From: Acidobacteriaceae bacterium
Lineage (GTDB): Bacteria > Acidobacteriota > Terriglobia > Terriglobales > Acidobacteriaceae
Direction of reading: 5' to 3'
NCBI GenBank assembly: GCA_030039895.1
Contig: JASHUR010000117.1
Span: forward strand, 1-21,334
Length of the DNA stretch: 21,334 nt
Shown: in pieces, positions 9,528-16,248 of the stretch
Position numbering within the stretch: the first letter of the stretch is position 1
Layout: each line of letters opens with the position of its first letter
Made by a program: the position numbers and the translations under genes
Notes under the pieces: model-generated
Seen by the model: only the letters and a program-made list of their open reading frames with translations
Told to the model about the DNA's origin: nothing
The model's database searches: none

Positions 9528-9574
9528 GGGGTACTTTTGGGGGTATTTTGGTTCTTCCCCCGGGGGTATTTTCC
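9528..9574 (+). repeat. Three GGGG(G)TAYTTT direct repeats, candidate integrase arm-type sites
   Basis: GGGGTACT (9528), GGGGTATT (9540) and GGGGTATT (9563) lie between the tRNA gene and the integrase relic. Starts are 12 and 23 bases apart, roughly one and two helical turns. Repeats in this position commonly serve as arm-type binding sites for P4-type integrases and their accessory factors. The assignment is by position and pattern only. Confidence 0.45.
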
Positions 9575-9598
9575 AAACGAGCATCTGGAGGGATTGCC

Positions 9599-9924
9599 GT
9601 GGCAATCTCCGATACGGTGATTCGCAAGGCCAAAGCTAAGAACGCAGCATATTGCTTAAGCGAAGGCGGCTGCGGAGAATTCCTTTCACAGTGTTGTCCG
9701 CCTGTGACTCGTTCACCGGCGGGAGGGTAAAAGCTCTCAAATCGTTGACCATGTGACAGCCATTCACTCTCACTGGCAAGAGTGAATGGCTGTTTCCCGG
9801 CGACCGCAGCTCACAGAAGCCGATGAGCAACAACACCACCCTCACCCTCACGGCATACAACCACGCACGGTATCTGGAGCCACGCGCACACATGATGCAA
9901 GCGTGGGCGGACTTTCTGGGGTAG
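9599..9924 (+). pseudogene. Decayed P4-type tyrosine integrase (N- and C-terminal fragments)
   Basis: Two frames carry separate ends of one integrase. From GTG 9599, with GGAGGG six bases upstream, the reading is MAISDTVIRKAKAKNAAYCL then SEGG, the start of the DUF4102 arm-binding domain of P4-family integrases; it then degenerates to a stop at 9728-9730. In another frame 9757-9924 reads PFTLTGKSEWLFPGDRSSQK then PMSNNT, the family's T-G-x-s-x-x-l-F-P-G catalytic-domain segment. This runs directly into AYNHARYLEPRAHMMQAWAD and FLG before a stop, matching the usual C-terminus of the family. The core-binding domain, the HxxR region and the segment carrying the catalytic Tyr are missing or unrecognisable. 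Normal length is about 400 residues, so roughly 300 codons are gone. It lies just downstream of tRNA-Ser, as expected for an element integrated there. Confidence 0.8.
9758..9791. repeat. Perfect 13-bp inverted repeat inside the integrase relic
   Basis: AGCCATTCACTCT (9758-9770) and AGAGTGAATGGCT (9779-9791) are exact reverse complements around an 8-base loop. The right arm is genuine integrase coding sequence (KSEWL), so the left arm is probably a fold-back copy made when the gene was deleted. No T run follows, so it is not a typical terminator. Confidence 0.6.
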
Positions 9925-10254
9925 ACCCAGCGCGGCGGCAAAGTGCTACCGCTTCGCGGCTCTGCGCCGTGAAATAGTGGCTGGGTGAATATCTTAAACA
10001 GATGGCAATATAATCCGGCTCCGGCAGTTGCAGATTACTTCCCCAAGCCCGACTTCTCAATAGCAATTACAGTCGATAAGTCTCTCGTACATTGATATTC
10101 GTTGAGATGTAATGAATGTCCGCAGCATTCCGATCACTGTCGCCAGAGCCTGACATGGGTGGTCTAATCATGTCCCCCACCGCTAATGAAGGATCTCTGC
10201 GCTTAGTTGACGCCGATGTCAGGAACTCCCGCAGGAAAAATCGCCGACAGAATT
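9925..10254. other. Non-coding stretch beyond the integrase relic
   Basis: I find no supportable gene here. ACCCAGC (9926-9932) and GCTGGGT (9979-9985) are inverted around a GC-rich core. I do not see a second copy of the tRNA-Ser 3' end that would mark the far attachment site. Several short open frames cross it but none resembles a known protein. It is probably leftover DNA of the degraded element or its flank. Confidence 0.5.
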
Positions 10255-10257
10255 ACT

Positions 10258-10298
10258 CAAAAGAACGACAGCATGACACGGCCATCACGTGCTGTCAG
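10258..10298 (-). terminator. Probable terminator of the receptor/two-component cluster
   Basis: On the minus strand GACAGCACG and CATGCTGTC form a 9-bp stem with one wobble around a 12-base loop, followed by GTTCTTTT. The stem overlaps the stop codon of the kinase gene. The T run is interrupted, so strength is uncertain. Confidence 0.5.
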
Positions 10299-11746
10299 CT
10301 TGTCGCGAGGACCGGGATGCGCAGCGTGACACAGGCTCCATGACCGAACTGACTGGTGATCTCCGCATGGCCGCCGTGAAGAGTTGTGATGCTCTGCACG
10401 ATCGCCAGGCCGAGACCAGTGCCGCCAGAAGTTGCGGAGCGCGAGGGATCGACGCGGAAAAAGCGATCGAATACCCGGGGCAGCGCTTCTGCCGGGATGC
10501 CGGCCCCTGTGTCGGAAACCTCGATGCGAATCGCAGTGCCTTCGGCCCTGGCGGCCAGAGTCACTTTCCCTCCGTTCGGGGTGTGCGCAATGGCGTTTGA
10601 AACAAGGTTGCTCACGGCCCGCAACATCAGCGCCCGATCGAGTTCCGCGGTCACAGACTCTGCGCCCTCGTCTGCGACCAGCGATATGCCTCCGTCTGAA
10701 GCAGAAGCCTCATAATAATCGCGAACCGCGTTCAATAATGTGCCGACGTTGACACGCTCGCGGCGCAGCTCCGTCAAAGGACTCTCTGCGCGCGCAAGAA
10801 AGAGGAGGTCGCCGATCAGTTCAGAAAGCCGAACCGCTTCTTCCAGGGTCGACTCGATCACCTCGCGGTACTCGTCCACATTGCGCGCACGCGCGAGGGC
10901 AACTTCAGCTTCGCCGCGGATATTGTGGACCGGCGTTCGCAGGTCGTGTGCGATATCGGCCGAGAATCTCGAGATTCGTTCGAAGGATTGCTCAATGCGG
11001 TCCAGCATTTCATTGAAGGTCCCGGCCAGCGACGCTAACTCGGAAGGATAGCCTTCCGCCCCAATCCGCTCGCGCAGGTTTGTGGAAGTGATTCTGCGCG
11101 CGGTCGCGGCGATTTCTTCTACGGGGCGAATGCCATGGCGCGCAATCCGGTAACCCAATAGCGGGAACAGAACCGAGCTGGCCAGCAGGATCGCCCAGAA
11201 CCACAACCGGTAGCGCCTCAGCAACGCTTCTTCCTGAGAGATGTCGATAGCAATCTGAATCGTATCGCCGCGAGGCGGTGAGGTGCCTGCCCAGGCAGTT
11301 GCGCTGGCAACCCGGAACGCCCGTCCATGGACCCCCGTCATCGAAACAGAAGTCTCAGAATGGTTCCGGGTGCGGCGGATGAGTTCCGCGACATCGAGCT
11401 GTTCGGCCATCCCCGGCGTCGTCAGGATCGGCACGCCATGATCGTCAAGAAGGCGGATGTAGAACTGCTGGTACCGGCGGGCTGCGGTTTCCAGTTCAAT
11501 CTCTTCGCGCAATGCGTCCCGATCGTTGGGGCGCTCCTGCAGTATGGTGCGGAGCACGTGTAACTTGTCGGCCAGAAACTGCTCAGTGCTCTTGTCCAGC
11601 TCCGTGCGCAGCACGATGTAGAGGCTGGCCGTGGAGAGCAGCACGAACAAGAGCCCAGCGAGAGAGTAGGCGGCCGTCAATCGAAAGGCCAACGTCCTGC
11701 GCACGCGTGTTACCGCCGGCGCTCTATGGCTCGGCTTCGAGGACAT
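10295..11746 (-). CDS. Sensor histidine kinase, heavy-metal-sensor (CusS-like) type
   Basis: I start at ATG 11744-11746 (483 residues); an in-frame GTG 12 bases earlier is possible. Two membrane helices (about 24-46 and 181-200) flank a periplasmic sensor region of about 135 residues. A HAMP linker follows (about 200-253), then HisKA with FSADIAHDLRTPVHNIRGEA, phospho-acceptor His267. The catalytic domain has the N box (SNLVSNAIAHTPNGG), G1 (DTGAGIP), F box (RVFDRFFRVD) and G2 (GGTGLGLAIV). The R-F-S-A-D-I-A-H-D/E-L-R-T-P block and overall size fit the CusS/CopS group. The sensor region has no obvious Met/His metal cluster, so the signal need not be a metal. The start overlaps the regulator gene by 23 bases, implying translational coupling. 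Confidence 0.93.
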   Translation of the reverse strand: MSSKPSHRAPAVTRVRRTLAFRLTAAYSLAGLLFVLLSTASLYIVLRTELDKSTEQFLADKLHVLRTILQERPNDRDALREEIELETAARRYQQFYIRLLDDHGVPILTTPGMAEQLDVAELIRRTRNHSETSVSMTGVHGRAFRVASATAWAGTSPPRGDTIQIAIDISQEEALLRRYRLWFWAILLASSVLFPLLGYRIARHGIRPVEEIAATARRITSTNLRERIGAEGYPSELASLAGTFNEMLDRIEQSFERISRFSADIAHDLRTPVHNIRGEAEVALARARNVDEYREVIESTLEEAVRLSELIGDLLFLARAESPLTELRRERVNVGTLLNAVRDYYEASASDGGISLVADEGAESVTAELDRALMLRAVSNLVSNAIAHTPNGGKVTLAARAEGTAIRIEVSDTGAGIPAEALPRVFDRFFRVDPSRSATSGGTGLGLAIVQSITTLHGGHAEITSQFGHGACVTLRIPVLATS

Positions 11747-12398
11747 AGCCGGCCCCACGCACGGTGTGGATCAGTTTGAGGGGAAAAGGGTCATCGACTT
11801 TGCTGCGCAGCCTTCGCACATTGACGTCCACAACGTTGGTGTCACTGTCGAAGTTCATGTCCCAGACCATCTCGGCGATCAGCGTGCGGGAAAGGACTTC
11901 GCCGGCGCGCCGCGCCAGCAGGCTGAGGAGAAGAAACTCCTTGGAAGTCAGCTCCAGCTTTTGGCCGGCGCGAGTGGCGCGGTGGCGCAGGAGGTCAATT
12001 TCAAGGTCGGCCATGCGCACGGTTTCCTGAGCACGCGGGGGAGCCCTGCGCAAGAGCGAACGCACTCTCGCCAGCAGCTCAGAGAATGCAAATGGCTTAA
12101 TCAGATAGTCGTCTGCCCCCATCTCAAACCCCCGCACCCGGTGATGCACCGCATCGAGCGCGGTGAGCATCAGAACCAGCGCCCTGCGGCCAGCTTCGCG
12201 CAAGCGCGTGAGGACCCGCCAACCATCCAGAGTGGGGAGCATGACATCGAGAATGATGAGGTCAAAATCAACTTCCAGGGCCAGATGCAGACCATCGAGG
12301 CCGTTCGCGGCCACGTCCACTACGTAGCCGGCTTCGCTGAGTCCCTTCCACAGGAACCTGGAAGTTTTGACTTCGTCTTCGATTACCAGAATCTTCAT
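11724..12398 (-). CDS. OmpR/PhoB-family response regulator (CusR-like)
   Basis: A 224-residue DNA-binding regulator. The receiver domain (about 1-117) has the acidic pocket E7-D8, phospho-acceptor D51 in LIILDVMLP, T79 in LMLTA, and K101 in YLIKPF. The winged-helix domain (about 125-222) includes ELTSKEFLLLSLLARRAGEV and FDSDTNVVDVNVRRLRSKVD, closing with HTVRGAGYVLE. The FDSDTNVVDVxVRRLRxKVDDPF segment is typical of the heavy-metal regulator group with CusR, CopR and IrlR. GAGG lies about six bases before the ATG. It sits 27 bases after the receptor gene and overlaps the kinase gene. The natural inference is that it and the kinase form one signalling pair, possibly controlling the receptor upstream. 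Confidence 0.95.
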   Translation of the reverse strand: MKILVIEDEVKTSRFLWKGLSEAGYVVDVAANGLDGLHLALEVDFDLIILDVMLPTLDGWRVLTRLREAGRRALVLMLTALDAVHHRVRGFEMGADDYLIKPFAFSELLARVRSLLRRAPPRAQETVRMADLEIDLLRHRATRAGQKLELTSKEFLLLSLLARRAGEVLSRTLIAEMVWDMNFDSDTNVVDVNVRRLRSKVDDPFPLKLIHTVRGAGYVLEAEP

Positions 12399-12425
12399 CT
12401 CTCGCCTCGATTCACCGCTGTGAGA

Positions 12426-15400
12426 TTAGAATTCGAACCGCAGCGCGAACTGCATCTCGCGCGGGGTTCCTGAGCCAACTGGGGTTACAGGCGATACGGT
12501 GTTTACCGTATTAATGATGCTGCCGAACCCCGTGGTATTCGACGGGTTGAATGTGGACTGCGGCTGACCTAACTGCGGATGATTGAAGATGTTGTAACAC
12601 TCCGTACGGAACTGCAGGCGCCCGCGTTCGGACAACTGAAAGCTCTTGTCGGCGGCGAGATCGATCTGCCAGGTGCCCGGCCCACGAAACAGGTCGCGCG
12701 GCGCGGTGCCGAATTCTCCTGACGGTGAGGCAAAGGCCGCCGGATTAATCCACTCCGCAACGTGCTTGCCCCCGGGCGGCGTGAGAGAAACGCCCGGAAC
12801 CAGATCGGGGCGCTCCGTACCCGAGGCCCCATCGGGCGCGGTGTAGCTGCTGGGCAGCAACACATTTACCGGAAAGCCTGTGCGAGCCAGTGCGGTCGTT
12901 GTCAGCTCCCAGCCGCCGGCGATGGTGCTCGTAATCCCGCGCTGGTTCAACATGGGTTTGCCCAAGCCAAATGGGAGTTGATAGACCGCATTACCGTTGA
13001 TGACATGGCGGGCGTCCCAGGCGCCGCTGGCGCGATCGCAGCCCAGACACAAGGGATTCTGCGGCGAAATCTCGTCGCCGTCACCGCTGCCGTTGGAGCC
13101 ATTGTCGATCTCGTGCGACCAGGTGTAATTGGCCGCCACCAGCAGGCCGCGGGAGAACGAACGCCGCAACGCAACGGAGAGAGCGTTGTACGAGCTCATG
13201 CCGATTGAGCCGCGCCAGGGAATGGCGGGGGCAAAGGCCGGATATTGAACATCTCCCGTGGCCGGATCGATCAGGTTCACGACGTTGGTTTCCAGCAGAT
13301 GCACGCCGTGGCTTCCTAAGTAATAGAAGGTGCTCACGAAGTTCGCCGGCAGCTCCCGCTGCACCGAGAGGCTCCACTGTTCAACGTAGGTGTCCTTGCG
13401 ATTTCGTTGTTCGGCATTGGGTGAAATGGTTCCGGCGCCGAATACAACCGGATAAGAAAGCGGCGAACTCGAACTGCCTGTTACCGAATAGGAAGGAACT
13501 TCGTTCTTAGCGGGCAGATTCTGATCATCCAGCTGTCCGTCTTCGTGGTAGATCCCGAATCCACCCCGAATCACTGTAAGGCCGTCTCGCCACGGCGTCC
13601 AGGCAAAACCCACGCGAGGATCAATATCGCCGTAATTCTGCTGGCCGAAGCTGGCGCCTACGCCGCAGTATCCTTGTGGGCCGCAGGTGGCAAAGTCGAA
13701 GGGGTTGGCCTTCCCGTGCGCCTCGTTGAAGAGATCGAAGATGGTGTATCGCACGCCCAGGTTCAGGTTAAAGTTGGGCCGCCACTTGAACTCGTCCTGC
13801 GCGTAAAGGAAGTAATCGTTCTTGCGCAGATCGTTGACGGGCAAGGCGCCTGTCAGGCTGGCTTTCTTCACTACATCCTCTGCGAGATCCTCCACCGTGG
13901 AAAAGGTGACCTTTCCGTGTTCCCCATATTCCTGGTTCAGTTGAATGTGGCGGAACTCCACACCGGCTTTGAAGGTGTGCCGGCCATGAACCCAGGTCAG
14001 GTTGTCGATCCCTGAAAACGAGTTGCCCACGTAGATGCTGTTGTAGTCGTAGTTCTGAGTAATAAATCCCGGCCCGGGACCTGTCGCAACCGCAATCTGA
14101 TAGATAATGCCGGAGTCACTGTAGTTGTACTGGTTGTCAGTGGAGCGATTGAAGCCGGCCTCGATCTCGTTCACCAGGTTCGGATTGAAGATGTGCAGCA
14201 GTTCCACCGCGCCATTGACCGGCGAGGAGACCTTCTGCTGCAAATCCGTTGCGGCAGCCGAAAGCGGCTGCGTATTGACCGACCGGTCGTAGTTGAAGCG
14301 GACAAAGCCGGTCGTCATTTCGGAAAAATGCTGGTCGAGCCGTATCATCGCTGAGCTCTCATTGACCACCTGCTCGCATTCGCAGGTCAGTAAGTCATAG
14401 TCCATGTAATACGGGTCTCCCGGGTCGGTAGCCGGCGTCCAGGGCGTAAGAATTCTTTTTGGACCGGGGCCGGGGTATCCGTGAATGATTGCGTACACGG
14501 GCGAAGTCTTCGGAACCGTGGCTATGAGCGACTGGCTGGGCACGTCGCCGCTTACCGGGTAGCCCCAGTTCTGCCGGTAGGCTTCGGAAGCAATGAAGAA
14601 AAACGTCTTGTTGCGCACGATGGGGCCGCCGAGCGCTCCGCCGAACTGGTTCAGGCGAAGCGGCTGCTGAGATTCACCGTTGGAGGCCCATTCAGGCAGC
14701 GGCGCATCGAAGACATTGTTGCGCAAATATTCGAAGAGCCGTCCGTGAAACTCATTGGTGCCGGAGGGCGAGGTAACATCCAGTTGCGCTCCTCCCGTTG
14801 CGCCTTCCTCAGCGGTTGCCAGCAACGTATCGACGCGAAACTCCGAGATCGCTTCCAGGGGAATGGCAAGCCGCACCCACTGGCGCTGCGTTTGGTTCAC
14901 GATATTCGTGGCATCCACGCCGTCGTAGGTAAAGTTGCTGTCGTCGAGGCCGCGCCCGGCAAAGCGGACCGTCCGCTGGTTGCTGCCGCCGGTATCAACG
15001 GCGCCAGGGACAAAAGCCGTCAGCGCCGACCAGTCGCGGCCATTCAGCGGCAGCTCATTGGCCTGCGTCTTCTCGATCAGGCCCGTCACCGCGCTGGTGT
15101 TGTGGTCCATTAGCGCTGAAGCGACCGAGACTTCCACGTGCTCCTCGGCGCCCGAAACCTGCAGCGCCGCATCCAGGGTGCGCGTTCTGCCGATGACCTG
15201 GTCCACATCGATGAATTCGAGCTTCCTGAAGCCCAGGTGCTCAAAGGTGACGGTATAAATGCCGACCGGCAATTGGGGAATGCTGTAGCTGCCGCGCGAA
15301 TCCGAAAGAGTCTCGCGGTGCAGCCCGGTCGCGTTTTCGACCACTGTAACGTGCGTCTGCGGCAGTACCCGGCCTGAAGCATCAGTGACGGTGCCGCTCA

Positions 15401-15503
15401 AACCGCTGCGGGCCACCTGTGCGAAAGAAAGAACCGCAAGAGCCCACATCGCTCCAAATAACAGAACAACGAACCGGAGACTTTCCCTGAACTCGCGACG
15501 CAT
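12426..15503 (-). CDS. Oar-like TonB-dependent outer-membrane receptor
   Basis: A 1025-residue protein. A signal peptide (about 1-29, ending SFAQ) leads into a carboxypeptidase-regulatory-like beta-sandwich (about 33-115: GLSGTVTDASGRVLPQTHVT, then GSYSIPQLPVGIYTVTFEHL). A plug domain follows (about 135-240: NELPLNGRDWSALTAFVPGA and NFTYDGVDATNI), then a long beta-barrel ending in Phe (MQFALRFEF), the usual outer-membrane insertion signal. This architecture is abundant in Acidobacteriota and includes myxobacterial Oar. Members import or bind large substrates such as glycans, peptides or siderophores; the ligand is not readable here. GGAGGG lies just before the ATG. It is the first gene of a minus-strand set with the regulator and kinase, unusual because such receptors often stand alone or beside hydrolases. 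Confidence 0.93.
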   Translation of the reverse strand: MRREFRESLRFVVLLFGAMWALAVLSFAQVARSGLSGTVTDASGRVLPQTHVTVVENATGLHRETLSDSRGSYSIPQLPVGIYTVTFEHLGFRKLEFIDVDQVIGRTRTLDAALQVSGAEEHVEVSVASALMDHNTSAVTGLIEKTQANELPLNGRDWSALTAFVPGAVDTGGSNQRTVRFAGRGLDDSNFTYDGVDATNIVNQTQRQWVRLAIPLEAISEFRVDTLLATAEEGATGGAQLDVTSPSGTNEFHGRLFEYLRNNVFDAPLPEWASNGESQQPLRLNQFGGALGGPIVRNKTFFFIASEAYRQNWGYPVSGDVPSQSLIATVPKTSPVYAIIHGYPGPGPKRILTPWTPATDPGDPYYMDYDLLTCECEQVVNESSAMIRLDQHFSEMTTGFVRFNYDRSVNTQPLSAAATDLQQKVSSPVNGAVELLHIFNPNLVNEIEAGFNRSTDNQYNYSDSGIIYQIAVATGPGPGFITQNYDYNSIYVGNSFSGIDNLTWVHGRHTFKAGVEFRHIQLNQEYGEHGKVTFSTVEDLAEDVVKKASLTGALPVNDLRKNDYFLYAQDEFKWRPNFNLNLGVRYTIFDLFNEAHGKANPFDFATCGPQGYCGVGASFGQQNYGDIDPRVGFAWTPWRDGLTVIRGGFGIYHEDGQLDDQNLPAKNEVPSYSVTGSSSSPLSYPVVFGAGTISPNAEQRNRKDTYVEQWSLSVQRELPANFVSTFYYLGSHGVHLLETNVVNLIDPATGDVQYPAFAPAIPWRGSIGMSSYNALSVALRRSFSRGLLVAANYTWSHEIDNGSNGSGDGDEISPQNPLCLGCDRASGAWDARHVINGNAVYQLPFGLGKPMLNQRGITSTIAGGWELTTTALARTGFPVNVLLPSSYTAPDGASGTERPDLVPGVSLTPPGGKHVAEWINPAAFASPSGEFGTAPRDLFRGPGTWQIDLAADKSFQLSERGRLQFRTECYNIFNHPQLGQPQSTFNPSNTTGFGSIINTVNTVSPVTPVGSGTPREMQFALRFEF

Positions 15504-16248
15504 AGGCCCTCCAGAGCGGAATCAGATTTCGAGCGAAGTGGGACATCTCATGTGGCATGACTCTTCCGGCTGCAGCGCTCGCGCTGCGGTTCACACTCGC
15601 CTAACTTGCGATCGGAATGGTCATGGTACACCCGTTAACGATAACGAACCCTCGTTAGCTGACGGAGCAGAGATCCTTCACAAATCTTCGCTCAGCGGGC
15701 TGGCAGGAGTCGTGGCGCGTTCGAGGCTGGCTAATCTTCAATAATCATTGAGCGCGTCACGAGGAGCCGACGCTCGAACGTTGCTGATTACAATTTCGTA
15801 GTCTTCGGTGATGATTGCCGCGTCAAACTGGCATTAATTCTCCGCAAAAGCTGTTGCCCCGGGGATCAGAACCCCGCCCCGAAGCGCCTGCGCAAATCAG
15901 CACTGTTGCTCTCATCAAAACTAAAGAATGACGCCAATACAACCTACGCGAAACAGGCTCTGCTAAACGCGGAACTGAGCGCGTCACAATCCGCAGGTGA
16001 CGCTGTACACGCTTGTCTCACGACAAGGCTACAAAACTGTAATCCTGCCGTCACGCTCCTGTGCGGCATGCGTTCTTAACCTCGGTTCCGTGCGCAGTTC
16101 GTTCGCGCCGATCGTCGTAAGCCCGTTAAAAAGCCGTCTGCAAAGATGGGTGACCGCAATGTGCGGGGACTCCGGTCATATTTCCACCCTGATATAGCAC
16201 GGCTGGTTCCGGGTGCGTGACGAAAAATCCAAGGGGGAAGAGCGATCC
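15504..16248. other. 745-bp divergent regulatory region
   Basis: This separates the receptor (minus) from the phosphoesterase gene (plus); I find no credible gene in it. It holds a 12-bp exact direct repeat TGAGCGCGTCAC (15749-15760 and 15976-15987), an inverted pair CGTTCGAG/CTCGAACG (15718-15725 and 15773-15780), a CGTTA/TAACG cluster (15633-15658) and a small hairpin CTTGTC-TCAC-GACAAG (near 16013-16028). The length suits two independently regulated promoters, but I could not place convincing -35/-10 pairs. Confidence 0.5.
15633..15658. promoter_or_regulatory. CGTTAACGATAACG palindromic cluster, possible operator
   Basis: CGTTAACG is a perfect palindrome; CGTTA and TAACG are inverted around it, and another CGTTAGC follows. 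It lies about 130-155 bases upstream of the receptor start. Such words resemble operators of LacI-type regulators, but this is only pattern resemblance. Confidence 0.3.

Noticed and set aside
9926..9985. ACCCAGC/GCTGGGT inverted repeat as the far attachment site of the lost element
   Set aside because: It shares no sequence with the tRNA-Ser 3' end, which a true attachment repeat should copy.
9848..10066. A 72-residue minus-strand frame
   Set aside because: Mostly antisense to the integrase C-terminal fragment, with no coherent domain.
10116..10343. A 75-residue plus-strand frame beyond the integrase relic
   Set aside because: No family resemblance, no ribosome binding site, and it runs into the antisense of the kinase terminator and kinase gene.
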